A stretch of DNA of 64,000 nt from Nocardioides immobilis (GCF_003515065.1 NZ_QXGH01000014.1:172199-236198); one strand, 5' to 3'; shown: positions 43,185 to 52,214, counted from the stretch's first letter. Numbers and translations: made by a program. Notes: a model not told the origin generated them from the sequence alone.

Positions 43185-43571
43185 TCAGACCACGACGAGT
43201 CGCAAGGCCCCACCGACGGCAGCGGCTACCCGCTCGAGATCGTCCGGATCGGACGTGACCACCGCATCTGATCGGCGGACCGCACCTTCCACCACCGCGA
43301 CATCGATCGTGTCGTCGTGACCGGCCGTTCCGGCCAGCCGGCCGACCGCGCGAGCCTGTTCCTCGGTGAGCGGCTCGACTCGACAGCCCTTGAGCACCCG
43401 CGACAGTCCCGCCTGCGGACCTCCGCGCCAGGCCTGAGCCAGAACTCCTGCCGGCACGGTCGGCAGGATTCCGCGGCGGAGCGCGTCCTCGTGGATCGCG
43501 CGCATCCGGCGGTCTGCTCGGTCGGCGGCAACCAGTGCGCCCGCGTCGTACGTGATCCCGTATTCAGCCAC
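43185..43571 (-). CDS. vapC: PIN-domain toxin (VapC-like)
   Basis: A 128-residue PIN-domain protein with conserved acidic positions: Asp in ITYDAGALVAAD near the N-terminus, Asp-Asp in GHDDTIDVAV and Asp in TSDPDDLERV. VapC toxins are Mg-dependent RNases that cut tRNA or rRNA. The GTG at 43571 overlaps the antitoxin gene by 8 bases. The typical second acidic residue (Glu near residue 40) is not obvious, so activity is uncertain. Confidence 0.82.
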   Translation of the reverse strand: MAEYGITYDAGALVAADRADRRMRAIHEDALRRGILPTVPAGVLAQAWRGGPQAGLSRVLKGCRVEPLTEEQARAVGRLAGTAGHDDTIDVAVVEGAVRRSDAVVTSDPDDLERVAAAVGGALRLVVV

Positions 43572-43824
43572 GGCCGCGGGACTTCTCGGCAAGAGCTCGG
43601 TCGAGCGCAGTGCGCGCGGCCGCCCGCTCCACGTCGGTGAGTGGATCCTCCCTGTCCCACTCGGCCATCGCCCGCCGCCCCGAGCGCAGGATCAACTGGT
43701 GCTCCGCGGCGGCTGAGAGCCAGCCCGAGAACGAGACACCGTCCTCCCGCGCCGCGATGTCGATCTGCTCGGCGACCTGCTCGTCGAGCGACACGGATCT
43801 CTTCACCACACCCACCCTGGCCAC
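43564..43824 (-). CDS. vapB: Ribbon-helix-helix antitoxin (VapB-like)
   Basis: An 86-residue protein with an N-terminal ribbon-helix-helix (VKRSVSLDEQVAEQIDIAAR) for DNA binding and a charged C-terminal helix that would wrap the toxin. Start is GTG at 43824, only about 13 bases from a TAATAC -10 element on the minus strand, so the mRNA is nearly leaderless. A palindrome overlaps that element. Confidence 0.82.
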   Translation of the reverse strand: MARVGVVKRSVSLDEQVAEQIDIAAREDGVSFSGWLSAAAEHQLILRSGRRAMAEWDREDPLTDVERAAARTALDRALAEKSRGRG

Positions 43825-43835
43825 GGTAGCACCAC

Positions 43836-43846
43836 CGGTATTACCG
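43836..43846 (-). promoter_or_regulatory. Promoter/operator of the vapBC pair at 43.2-43.8 kb
   Basis: CGGTA-T-TACCG is an 11-bp palindrome that contains the minus-strand -10 hexamer TAATAC (43838-43843). Antitoxin binding here would block its own promoter. Confidence 0.5.
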
Positions 43847-43939
43847 AACGCCTGCGTCGGCCGTCACTCTTGTCGCTCCGTCTCGCGCCCGCCAGGCCCA
43901 GTCGCCGGGCCTGTGGAAATCCGCAGCGCTGTGGGCGCC

Positions 43940-44338
43940 TCAACGGATACCGGTGTCGCACGGGATGTCCATGTCGGCGTACGACCCTGCGGAGACCCGC
44001 ACATCCATGAGCTCACACGACATGCCCGCCTCGGCGGTCACGACGTACTCCCCTGGCTCGAGCTCCACCGTGAAGGACCCGTCGGCGGCCGTGGTGGTCC
44101 GCGCGACCTCCGTCCCGGCCGCATAGGCCTCGCCCGGGAGCTGTTCGGACACGATCACCGTCACCCCCGCCGCCGGTTGGTCCTCGCAGGCGTCATCCCG
44201 ACTCTCGACCGGGCACTGCGGACCGAGGTGGACGACCCCGGTCACGCCGGAGCCCGGCTCCGCAGCACGCTGCTCGTCGCCGCAAGCGACGAGGGCGATC
44301 GCGCCGACAGCGAGCGCCAGCAGACGTCCGGCAGCCAT
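43940..44338 (-). CDS. Lipoprotein with carboxypeptidase-regulatory-like (CNA-B) fold
   Basis: A 132-residue lipoprotein (lipobox IALVAC, lipid Cys at residue 19) with a mature beta-sandwich: VTGVVHLGPQCPVESR near the start and TTAADGSFTVELEPGEYVVT in the middle, a typical carboxypeptidase regulatory-like repeat. It is anchored on the outer face of the membrane. Function unknown. Confidence 0.8.
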   Translation of the reverse strand: MAAGRLLALAVGAIALVACGDEQRAAEPGSGVTGVVHLGPQCPVESRDDACEDQPAAGVTVIVSEQLPGEAYAAGTEVARTTTAADGSFTVELEPGEYVVTAEAGMSCELMDVRVSAGSYADMDIPCDTGIR

Positions 44339-44393
44339 ACGGGTACGACGCCCCGGACGCGCCGCGGGTTCCGCCGCAGCAGCGCCATCGTGC

Positions 44394-44816
44394 TCAGGTC
44401 ACCGGATCGGGGTCCGAGTCCTCGTCGCTCTGTGGCTGCTGCGACTCCTGCGGCTCTCGCTCGGCGCGCTTCTTCTCCTCGTGGCGCCGCCGCTGCTCCT
44501 CCGCGCGCTCCCGCACCTGGCGGAGGAACTCCTCGTCCTTCTCCGGGTCAGCAGCGGAGAACCGGCCGCGCCGTTCGTACTCCGGGAAGCTCGGCGCCGC
44601 GCCCTGCTCGCGGGTCAGCGGCCGCTCGGCGACCGGCCGTCCGGCGGCGATCCAGGCGATGGAGCCGATCAGCGGGAAGAAGAACACGATCAGCAGCCAG
44701 ATGTTCTTGCCGAGGTTGCGGATGCCGTCCTCGCGAGAGGTGATCACGTCGATGACGCAGTAGAGCCAGAAGATGAAGATGAGGACTCCGGGCACGAACC
44801 TGATCACACGCGGCAT
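44394..44816 (-). CDS. PLDc_N domain membrane protein
   Basis: A 140-residue protein with two transmembrane helices (about residues 8-25 and 40-58) forming the PLDc_N domain (phospholipase D N-terminal anchor; signature LIVFFFPLIGSIAWIAAGRP), then a long charged C-terminus rich in Arg, Glu and Gln. It lacks any phospholipase active site, as usual for stand-alone members. Confidence 0.85.
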   Translation of the reverse strand: MPRVIRFVPGVLIFIFWLYCVIDVITSREDGIRNLGKNIWLLIVFFFPLIGSIAWIAAGRPVAERPLTREQGAAPSFPEYERRGRFSAADPEKDEEFLRQVRERAEEQRRRHEEKKRAEREPQESQQPQSDEDSDPDPVT

Positions 44817-44883
44817 TGTGCCCGCTCGGCGGCGCCCCGTTCACGGAATCGCCGTACACCGCGCCGCGCGCCCTCCGCGCGGG

Positions 44884-46053
44884 TCACGCTGCAGCGCGGG
44901 CTCCGACGGCCATCGAACGGCAGACAGCACCGGCCGGTTCGGCGAGGAGACCACCCAGCCGCTCGAGTACGGCGGCGTCCGCGGCGCCGGGTGCGTTCAC
45001 CACCGCGGACACGATCAGCGGATCGACGACCGCAGCGGCGAGGCACGGCCAGAGCGGCACCTCGTCGGCTGGTCCTCGCCTGAGCCCGGCGTGCTCGGCG
45101 AGCGCGTCCTTCGCCGTACTCATCAGGGCCGCGACGATCTCGGCGTCGCTCGGGTCGGCCTTCCAGTCCAGGTCGGGGAGGACGGTCAGCAGCAGGACCA
45201 CGTCGGGCACGTCGGCGATGAACCCGAAGCGGTGACCGCCGGTCTTGACCTGCCCGCCCGCCTCGCGGTCCTCCTCGAGCGTGTCGCGCCAGCCGAACGG
45301 GTCGTCGGCCACCTGGCGGGCGACGTACTCGGGCACCGCCAGCGGCGCGGTCTCGAACATCCGTCCTCCCTCGATGGGCACCAGCCGTCCGATCGCGTGC
45401 TCGCCCGGAAGCATCAGCACGCCACTGCCCAGCGCGGGCACCTCGACGACCTCGCCGCTCGCGAGGTCGGCCCAGGTGGTGACCGTCGGGCCGTGGCCGA
45501 CGAGCTGGAAGCCGCCCATCTTCGCGCGAGCCCACTCGTCGATGCGGTCGGCGCTCGCGATCAGCTCTGCGGATGCACGGTCGCGCAGGAAGGTCTCCAG
45601 CCCGCCCAGGTCGAAGAGGTACGTCTGCCGATAGCTCCAGTCACCGTCGACGACCTTCGCCCGCGCGTCGGTCGGGTCCTTCCCCGCCAGCGCCGCCGGT
45701 CCGCCGCGGAGCGCGACGGCCGCGTCCACGGCACCGGCGGTGATCGACCGCGTCGCGGGCGACAGGTCCTGACGCGCCTGCTCGAGGATCCACCGCGAGG
45801 TGACCCAGGCCGGCAGCATCGGCCCGAGCGTCATCAGCTGGGTCAGCCGCGAGATCCGCCACGGTCGCCAGAACTCGGCTCGCCCGCCTCCCGGCGACGC
45901 CAGGATCAGGCGCAACGCGGCCTCGGCGTCGGCATGCCGCTCGGCGTCGTCGACGCGGAGCATGAGCCGCAGGTCGGGCGCACCCCCGGTCGGCTCGCGG
46001 TGGACATCGGTCCCGGAGGTACGGCGGACGCGCCGCCCACGTGATTTCGGCAT
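44884..46053 (-). CDS. Hypothetical protein
   Basis: A 389-residue soluble protein with no family I recognise. The N-terminal ~40 residues are basic; the middle contains AEFWRPWRISRLTQLMTLGP, TTWADLASGEVVEVPALGSG and a mixed alpha/beta arrangement, and the C-terminal part is helical (EIVAALMSTAKDALAEHAGL). Length and codon use look like a normal gene. The ATG at 46053 is chosen over several upstream in-frame codons. Confidence 0.75.
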   Translation of the reverse strand: MPKSRGRRVRRTSGTDVHREPTGGAPDLRLMLRVDDAERHADAEAALRLILASPGGGRAEFWRPWRISRLTQLMTLGPMLPAWVTSRWILEQARQDLSPATRSITAGAVDAAVALRGGPAALAGKDPTDARAKVVDGDWSYRQTYLFDLGGLETFLRDRASAELIASADRIDEWARAKMGGFQLVGHGPTVTTWADLASGEVVEVPALGSGVLMLPGEHAIGRLVPIEGGRMFETAPLAVPEYVARQVADDPFGWRDTLEEDREAGGQVKTGGHRFGFIADVPDVVLLLTVLPDLDWKADPSDAEIVAALMSTAKDALAEHAGLRRGPADEVPLWPCLAAAVVDPLIVSAVVNAPGAADAAVLERLGGLLAEPAGAVCRSMAVGARAAA

Positions 46054-46204
46054 GCCCTCCACTCTGGACACATCACGGGCCGTTCGCCACAGCCGTCCGC
46101 CGACCTGTGGACAACCGGCTCCGGCCTCAGGGGCTCCCCTGGTCTGACCCCGAATCATCCTTAAGTAGGTAGCCCCCGGCCGCCGTCCTCCCTACTCTCG
46201 TTGC

Positions 46205-46360
46205 GTGACCACCCTCCAGCGCACCCGCCGAGCGGACCGCTCCGCGGCCCTCGCGCTGCGGCCTGCCCGGGTGGCGCTGATCCTCGAGGTGGAGTACCGC
46301 CGGGCCCGGCGGGACCTCAGCCGCGAGCGGGCAGCGGTCCGCGACCGCGCTGCTCGATAG
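46205..46360 (+). CDS. Small basic protein (51 residues)
   Basis: GTG-started reading frame with GC-rich third positions, encoding a very basic peptide: TTLQRTRRADRSAALALRPA near the start and RAAVRDRAAR at the end. It lies just upstream of the acetyltransferase gene. Support is codon bias and position only. Confidence 0.45.
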   Translation: MTTLQRTRRADRSAALALRPARVALILEVEYRRARRDLSRERAAVRDRAAR

Positions 46361-46409
46361 ATCTCGCCGAGCGCCTGCGGCGGACGCCCGGTCGCGCCAC
46401 ACTGGCGAC

Positions 46410-47003
46410 GTGCTGCGCCACGCGCTCCGAGCCGACCTCCCCCTGGTCGTCGACACCTGGGTCGAGGCGTTCGAGAGCGACCCCTTCTTCCGCTGGATCG
46501 CTCCCCTCGACCAGACCTGGCGGGAGTTCGGCACCGCCTGGCTCTCGATGATCGCGGCGCTGTGCTTCGAACGGGGTCACACGTTCGTCGCGGACGAGGC
46601 GGCGATCGCTTGGGTGCCACCGGACCTCGCGCTCGTCGGACCCGACGACGTGGAGAAGGCGGTCGACATCCTCACCACCCACGCCGGCGAGCAGCGCGCG
46701 GCGAAGGCTCTGGGAGTCATCTTGGAAGCGCGGGGCCACGCACTGAAGGAGCCGCACTGGACCCTCCAGTACGTCGGCGTCCGCCGCGCCGGCCAAGGGT
46801 TCGGCCTCGGTGCGGCCGTCGCCAAGATCGGGCTCCGGGTCGTCGACACCGACGGCCTCCCCTGCGCTCTGACCTCGACCAACGCGCGCAACCTGCCGTT
46901 CTACGAGCGGCTCGGCTTCACCGTGGCAGCCGAGGTGGAGCTGCCGGGCGGGACGGCCGCGTTGCGGCCGATGGTCCGGCCGGCTCGCGCGGATGCGACG
47001 TAG
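46410..47003 (+). CDS. GNAT-family N-acetyltransferase
   Basis: A 197-residue acetyltransferase with the GNAT fold. The acetyl-CoA pyrophosphate loop is degenerate (RRAGQGFGLGAAV, near residue 125), followed by ALTSTNARNLPFYERLGFTV, the classic motif B. The substrate is unknown. GTG start at 46410, 49 bases after the small basic ORF. Confidence 0.88.
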   Translation: MLRHALRADLPLVVDTWVEAFESDPFFRWIAPLDQTWREFGTAWLSMIAALCFERGHTFVADEAAIAWVPPDLALVGPDDVEKAVDILTTHAGEQRAAKALGVILEARGHALKEPHWTLQYVGVRRAGQGFGLGAAVAKIGLRVVDTDGLPCALTSTNARNLPFYERLGFTVAAEVELPGGTAALRPMVRPARADAT

Positions 47004-47011
47004 CCGGCGGG

Positions 47012-47557
47012 TCAGTCGGCGAACGAGCCCGGTCGCACGGTGACGGCGAAAGGCAGCGCCGCGGTCCACTCGTCGCCTCGACCGACGTCCGCGACCTCGA
47101 CGTACGAACCGTCCCGCAAGTCCCAGGCGGTCAGGCGCAGCGGGTCGGGGTCGACGACCCAGTACGACGGCACGCCCGCCCGCTGATAGCGCGCCTTCTT
47201 CAGGTTGAGGTCGATCAGCCGGGTGCTGGGCGACAGGATCTCGACCACGAGCAGTGGAGTGGCGGTCAGCTTGCGGCCGACCAGGTCGGACCGCCGTACG
47301 ACGAGCGCGTCCGGCTGGACGACCGTGTCGTCGGCAAGAACGGTGTCGGTCGGCGCAGCCAAGACGAACAGGTCCGCCGGACAGGAGCCGAAGAGCAATC
47401 TCAGCAGCTCCGACTGCACGGTCTGGTGCCGCAGCTCTGGCCCCGGCGACACGATCAGCGTCCCGTCGATGAGCTCGTAGCGGTGCCCGTCATCGGGCAT
47501 CACGTCGAGGTCGTCGACCGTCAGCGGTCGTCGCGGCAGCGTCGTCACAACACTCAT
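47012..47557 (-). CDS. Uma2-family endonuclease (DUF820)
   Basis: A 181-residue protein of the PD-(D/E)XK-like Uma2 family: DGHRYELIDGTLIVSPGPEL, VQPDALVV (catalytic Asp), TPLLVVEILSPSTRLID (Glu) and LKKARYQRAGVPSYWVVDPD (Lys) are all present. Such genes are common, often in many copies; biological role is unclear. It is convergent with the acetyltransferase (8-base gap). Confidence 0.92.
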   Translation of the reverse strand: MSVVTTLPRRPLTVDDLDVMPDDGHRYELIDGTLIVSPGPELRHQTVQSELLRLLFGSCPADLFVLAAPTDTVLADDTVVQPDALVVRRSDLVGRKLTATPLLVVEILSPSTRLIDLNLKKARYQRAGVPSYWVVDPDPLRLTAWDLRDGSYVEVADVGRGDEWTAALPFAVTVRPGSFAD

Positions 47558-47638
47558 GGTGCCTCACTCCGAGTCGTCTGGGCATGACTCCATCGTGAGC
47601 CGAGGCTCCGACCCGCGGCGCCCTTCATCCACAGCCCG

Positions 47639-48781
47639 CTACGCCATGCGGTACGGCGGCTCCGACTCCCGCCCCTGGAACTCCAGGATCGCGGGGTTGA
47701 CCACCCGTCCGTCCCGGATCTCGATCGCGCGGCTCAGCGTCTCGTCGGCGTCCCACGCGGCGCCGCCCTCGAGCACCCGCCGCAGGAACGGGATCAGCGC
47801 GTTGCTGTTCTCCCAGGTCGCCGAGTTCCACAGGTACGACGGACTGTGGTCGACCGCGTAGTAGAGGACGTTGTCCCCCACCACGAACGCCGGCTCCTCG
47901 AAGCTCGTCGGGCGCGCGAAGCTGAACCCCATGCCGAGGTCGCACGACACGTCGACGATGACGCTGCCGGGGCGGAACGCCGCCAGGTCCTCGGTCTGGA
48001 GGTAGACGAGCGGGTTGTTGGGGTCCTGCAGGGTGCAGTTGACGATGACGTCGGCCTGGGCCAGGTACGCCGGCAGCGGCTCGCGGCCCCGCTCGGTGAT
48101 CACGTGGCTCGGCTGCAGGCCGTCCGGATCGTGCTCGAACTGCCGGATCCGCACCGAGTGGATCGGCGAGCCCACCGCCGCCACGCCTCGGTTCGTCAGC
48201 ACCGCGACCTCGTGCACCCCGTGCGCGTTGAGCGCGGTCACCGCACCACGTGCGGTCGCGCCGAACCCGATCACCACCGCGCTCAGCCGGCGACCGTAGT
48301 CCCCGGTGATCCCCGCGAGCTCGAAGGCATGGAGCACCGAGCAGTACCCCGCCAGCTCGTTGTTCTTGTGGAACACGTGCAGCCCGACCGCGCCGTCGCG
48401 GGTCCAGTGGTTCATCGCCTCGAACGCGATCAGGGTCAGGCCCTGGTCGATCGCGACCTGCGTGAGCTCGGCGTCCTGCACACAGTGCGGCCAGCCCCAC
48501 AGGACCTGGCCGCGACCCAGCGCAGCGACGTCCGAGAGCTGCGGCTTGGGCAGCAGTACGACGTCCGAGTCCGCCAGGATCTCGTCCCGCGACGCGAACC
48601 CGGCGACGTACTCACCGAGGACCTTGTCGTCGACGCCGAACTTCGCGCCGTACCCGTGCTCCAGCGTGATCTGCGCCCGCAGGTCGGCATCCAGACCAGG
48701 GAAGTGGTCCGGATGGATCGGCAGCCGGTGCTCGTTCTCCTTCGCCGAGGAACCGATGACGCCGAGCCCGAGCAGCGTCAC
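47639..48781 (-). CDS. N5-(carboxyethyl)ornithine synthase-like / alanine dehydrogenase family protein
   Basis: A 380-residue member of the alanine dehydrogenase/PNT superfamily, closest by motif to N5-(carboxyethyl)ornithine synthase: GLGVIGSSAKENEHRLPIHP at the N-terminus and the NAD-binding VIGFGATARGAV. CEO synthase condenses pyruvate with the ornithine side chain using NADPH. The GTG start at 48781 overlaps the stop of the upstream 45-residue lysine-rich gene (GTGA), so both are cotranslated. Whether ornithine is the substrate here is inference; rocD elsewhere in the window shows the strain handles ornithine. Confidence 0.85.
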   Translation of the reverse strand: MTLLGLGVIGSSAKENEHRLPIHPDHFPGLDADLRAQITLEHGYGAKFGVDDKVLGEYVAGFASRDEILADSDVVLLPKPQLSDVAALGRGQVLWGWPHCVQDAELTQVAIDQGLTLIAFEAMNHWTRDGAVGLHVFHKNNELAGYCSVLHAFELAGITGDYGRRLSAVVIGFGATARGAVTALNAHGVHEVAVLTNRGVAAVGSPIHSVRIRQFEHDPDGLQPSHVITERGREPLPAYLAQADVIVNCTLQDPNNPLVYLQTEDLAAFRPGSVIVDVSCDLGMGFSFARPTSFEEPAFVVGDNVLYYAVDHSPSYLWNSATWENSNALIPFLRRVLEGGAAWDADETLSRAIEIRDGRVVNPAILEFQGRESEPPYRMA

Positions 48782-48915
48782 TTCTTCTTCACCGGGTGGA
48801 GCTGTTCATCGAAGGTGGCCGCGTGGGAACCCTTGCTCCGCTTCTCCGCGCGCTTCTCCTTGATGGACTTCCCGGACTTCTTGGACATGTTCTGCCGCGG
48901 CGACTTGTCGCTCAT
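48778..48915 (-). CDS. Small lysine-rich protein (45 residues)
   Basis: A 45-residue, very basic protein beginning MSDKSPRQNMSKKSGKSIKE and ending HPVKKK. It is followed, with a 4-base GTGA overlap, by the CEO-synthase-like gene. Similar short KxxK-rich proteins occur in many actinobacteria and are usually left unannotated. The ATG at 48915 is preceded by GGAAGC-like purines. Possible role: nucleic-acid or nucleoid binding. Confidence 0.75.
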   Translation of the reverse strand: MSDKSPRQNMSKKSGKSIKEKRAEKRSKGSHAATFDEQLHPVKKK

Positions 48916-48969
48916 GATGGCAACTCTCTGGGAGGAAGCCTGAATGGCCCCGTCCTTCGACAGTACGCC

Positions 48970-51132
48970 TCATCCCCCCAACGGCGAGACGTCGCACACC
49001 GACGCGCGCAGGGGCGAGCTGCCACTGATCGGGTCGCTCGGCGTCTGGCTCAGCACCAGGTTGAGGTTGGCGCTTCCGGGGCCGTACGGCGGATAGCCGG
49101 GCAGGTCCAGCTCGGCGCAGGCCTCCCACCAGCCGTGCTGACCGAACACGACCTGCGGGTCGAGGTTGGCGTTGAGCTTCGCGCGGGCCCGGACGCTGCC
49201 CTTCGGGGTGTCGATCGAGACCCAGTCCCCCGCCGAGATCCCTCGCACTGCCGCCGTGTCCGGGTGCAGCTCAACCTGCGGGTCACGCTGGCTCTTGCGA
49301 AGGCTCGCGACCTGCCGGTGCTGGGTCTCGCAGAAGAACAGCGACTTCGCGCAGCTGAGCACCAGCGGGAAGCGCTCGGCGAGGTCGGGGCGGGAGCGCG
49401 GGCTGGTGAGGGGCTCGTCGTACGTCGGCAGCGGTGGGTACCCGTGCGCGGCCAGCGTCGTCGAGTAGAGCTCGACCTTGCGTGACGGCGTGGCGAACCC
49501 GGTGTCGACGTACTTGCGGTGCCGCGTGGTCAGCGGCACCCGCACCCCCTCGGGGTGCGCGCGCAGCTCCTCCAGGGTGATCCCGCTCGGGGCCAGCTGG
49601 TAGCGGAACGCGGCGTCGATGTCGCCGTCCCAGAAGTGCTCGCCGAGGCCGAGCCGGGTGGCGAGGTCGAAGACGATCCGCAGGTCGGAGCGAGTCTCGC
49701 CGCGCGGTGGCACGAGCGGCCGGCGGAGCTGGACGAGCGACTGGGCCTCCTGGCTGTACTCGAAGCCGATCTTCAGCGCCTCGGACTCGAACGGCGTCGT
49801 CACTGGCAGCACGATGTCGGCGAGCTCGGCGGTGGGCGTCATGAACAGGTCGGCCTGGACGAAGAAGTCCAGGCTGCGGAGGGCGTCGCGGCCGCGCGCG
49901 CTGTCGCCGTGCGCCATCACCGGGTTGCCGCCGAAGCCCACGAGCGCCTTGATCCGTCCGTCGAGGGCGGCGGTGTAGACGTCCTCGCCGGTGGCGAACC
50001 CGAACCGCGCCGGTCCGAGCGGCCGCTCGGCGAGCCCTACCGTGGCTGGCCCGTCGCGGGACACGAGCTCCATCCCGTCGATCCGGTTGGCGGGCACCGA
50101 TTCGAAGAGGACGTTGCCACCGGGTACGTCGAAGCTCCCGGTCAGTGCGTAGAGAACGTTGATCGCGCGCGTGATCTGCGTCGTACCGCTGTGCTGCTCG
50201 AGCCCGCTCCAGGTGTAGAACGCCACCGGACGGGACTCCCAGAGGGTGCGCGCCGCGGCGACGATGTCCGCGGCCGACACCCCGGTGATGTCCTCGGCGA
50301 CCTCGGGCGGGTACTCCGCGCAGCGCGCCGTGAGCAGGGACCAGACCGTCCTCCCCTCGACCACGTCCTCGGCGTTGGTCCAGTCCCGCACGAAGTCGGC
50401 GTCGTACCAGCCGTTCTCGATCATGACGTGCGTCAGTGCCAGCGCCAGCGCGGCGTCCGTGCCCGGCCGGACCCGCAGCCAGTGGTCGGCCTTGGCGGCG
50501 AGTCCCACCTTCCGCGGGTCGACCACGATCAGCTTCGCGCCCCGCGCGACCGCGGCCGCGGTGCTCGTCGCGTGCGCGAGTCGGGCGACCGACGGGTTGT
50601 AGCCCCAGAACAGGATGCAGCCGGCGTTGTCGAGGTCCGGCAGGTAGACGCCGGGCACAGACGTGCCGTACGTGTAGAGCGGCGCGAGGTACCTCCCCCA
50701 CCCGCACAGCTCCATGTAGGTGGAGAAGTTCGGCGTCCCGAACGCCCGCACCAGCCGCAGCACCCAGTCGATGGCGTCGCTGATCGCCGACGTGGAGGGC
50801 GAGCTCGAGCTGAACGCGACCACCTCCGGGCCGTGCTCTGCCTTGAGAGCGAGGAGCCGGCGGGCGATCGTGCCGAGCGCCTCTTCCCAGCTGATCCGCT
50901 CCCACCCCGGATCCGCAGCGTCCTTGGGGTTGGTCCGCCGCAGCGGGTGGAGCAGCCGCCCGGGATGCTCGACGATGTCCGGCGCCGCCTTGCCCTTCAC
51001 GCAGAGCGCCCGCCCGGTCGGGTGGTCCGGGTTGGGCTGCAGCGCCAGCAGCCTGCCGTCCTCGACGGTGGCGAGCGCACCGCAGCGCGACACGCACAAC
51101 GGGCAGTACGTCGGGATGGGGTCCCCGCCCAT
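48970..51132 (-). CDS. Molybdopterin-dependent oxidoreductase (DMSO reductase family)
   Basis: A 720-residue molybdopterin enzyme with an N-terminal [4Fe-4S] motif (CPLCVSRC, then a fourth Cys in RALCVKG). It has the MGD-binding domains (FWGYNPSVAR; LIVVDPRKVG; ALVGFGGNPVMAHG; the VLPVTTPFESEAL block) and the C-terminal MGD-binding beta-barrel (LVLSCAKSLFFCETQHRQVA and the SIDTPKGSVRARAKLN segment). Formate, thiosulfate and polysulfide reductases are relatives; the substrate is unassigned. No Tat signal was seen, so it may be cytoplasmic. It is divergent from the MOSC-domain gene (119 bp between starts). Confidence 0.9.
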   Translation of the reverse strand: MGGDPIPTYCPLCVSRCGALATVEDGRLLALQPNPDHPTGRALCVKGKAAPDIVEHPGRLLHPLRRTNPKDAADPGWERISWEEALGTIARRLLALKAEHGPEVVAFSSSSPSTSAISDAIDWVLRLVRAFGTPNFSTYMELCGWGRYLAPLYTYGTSVPGVYLPDLDNAGCILFWGYNPSVARLAHATSTAAAVARGAKLIVVDPRKVGLAAKADHWLRVRPGTDAALALALTHVMIENGWYDADFVRDWTNAEDVVEGRTVWSLLTARCAEYPPEVAEDITGVSAADIVAAARTLWESRPVAFYTWSGLEQHSGTTQITRAINVLYALTGSFDVPGGNVLFESVPANRIDGMELVSRDGPATVGLAERPLGPARFGFATGEDVYTAALDGRIKALVGFGGNPVMAHGDSARGRDALRSLDFFVQADLFMTPTAELADIVLPVTTPFESEALKIGFEYSQEAQSLVQLRRPLVPPRGETRSDLRIVFDLATRLGLGEHFWDGDIDAAFRYQLAPSGITLEELRAHPEGVRVPLTTRHRKYVDTGFATPSRKVELYSTTLAAHGYPPLPTYDEPLTSPRSRPDLAERFPLVLSCAKSLFFCETQHRQVASLRKSQRDPQVELHPDTAAVRGISAGDWVSIDTPKGSVRARAKLNANLDPQVVFGQHGWWEACAELDLPGYPPYGPGSANLNLVLSQTPSDPISGSSPLRASVCDVSPLGG

Positions 51133-51251
51133 GGCGCGATTGTCGCCCTCCTGGCCGGCGGCGGCAATGTGCAGCTGCCGACGATCGGCCGAGCAAATGC
51201 CCACCCGGCAGTAGCCCGACGAAGTAGCGTCGTACCTGTGGAGGCTCCCCG

Positions 51252-52214
51252 ATGAGAGTGGGCACGCTGACGGCGCTGTGGCGCTATCCGGTGAAGTCGA
51301 TGGGCGGCGAGCAGGTCGGCTCGTCGGCCGTGGACCAGCGCGCGCTGCACGCTGACCGGATGTGGGCGGTCCGCGACCTCGAGCTCGGTGCTGTGACGAC
51401 CGCGCGTCGCCTCCCGGTGCTCCTCGGTTGCACGGCGCGGTTCGTCGACGAGCCGCCCGCGGGCGTCGGCCCCGGCGATGTCGCCCACGTCGTCGTCACG
51501 TTCCCCGACGGCACGGAGGTCACGAGCACCGATGCCGAGGCGATGGACGCCCGGCTCAGCGAGCTGACCGGCAAGAAGGTCGCGCTCGTCCCGCTGCCGC
51601 CGTTGGACGACAAGGCGGCCTACCGCGGGGTGCTCGCGTCGAAGAAGGACATCCGCCAGCAGTTCGGGCTGCGTGACGACGAACCGCTCCCCGACTTCAC
51701 GATGTTCCCGGTCCGCAAGCTCGCCGAGCTCGCGGTCTTCGCGACCCCGATCGGCATCTTCGCCGACGCCTACCCGCTCCACATCGTGACCACCTCGAGC
51801 CTGCGCACGATGGCAGCGCTGGGCGGCGACTTCGACGTACGACGGTTCCGGCCCAACATCGTCATCGACAGCGACCTGGAGGGGCTGGCCGAGCAGGAGT
51901 GGCTCGGCGGGACGCTTCGATCCGACGACGTCACGATCAGCGTCGCGATCCCCACTATCCGGTGCACGATGCCCCTGCGCGAGCAGGCGGGGGTGACGGC
52001 CGATCCGCAGGTCATGAAGACCGTGTCCCGCCACGGGGACCGCTGCTTCGGCGTGTACGCCGACGTCGAGTCCGGCGGCACCTTGCGCGTCGGTGCCGAC
52101 GTCGACTTCGAGCCTCCGGCGGCGCCGGGCGCCATCGCCGGGTCCGTCGGGCGGTTGGCCGAGCGGGTCCGGCGCAGCACCATCCGGGCCGGCAACCGGA
52201 TGCTGCCCAAGTGA
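51252..52214 (+). CDS. MOSC domain-containing protein
   Basis: A 320-residue protein with an N-terminal MOSC_N beta-barrel (LTALWRYPVKSMGGEQVGSS) and a MOSC domain (about residues 175-285; RFRPNIVIDSDLEG, IPTIRCTMPLREQAG, where Cys may carry the sulfur). MOSC proteins act as pyridoxal-independent sulfur carriers, often linked to molybdenum cofactor sulfuration or to mARC-type reductases. Divergence from the molybdopterin oxidoreductase supports a shared molybdoenzyme role. Confidence 0.92.
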   Translation: MRVGTLTALWRYPVKSMGGEQVGSSAVDQRALHADRMWAVRDLELGAVTTARRLPVLLGCTARFVDEPPAGVGPGDVAHVVVTFPDGTEVTSTDAEAMDARLSELTGKKVALVPLPPLDDKAAYRGVLASKKDIRQQFGLRDDEPLPDFTMFPVRKLAELAVFATPIGIFADAYPLHIVTTSSLRTMAALGGDFDVRRFRPNIVIDSDLEGLAEQEWLGGTLRSDDVTISVAIPTIRCTMPLREQAGVTADPQVMKTVSRHGDRCFGVYADVESGGTLRVGADVDFEPPAAPGAIAGSVGRLAERVRRSTIRAGNRMLPK

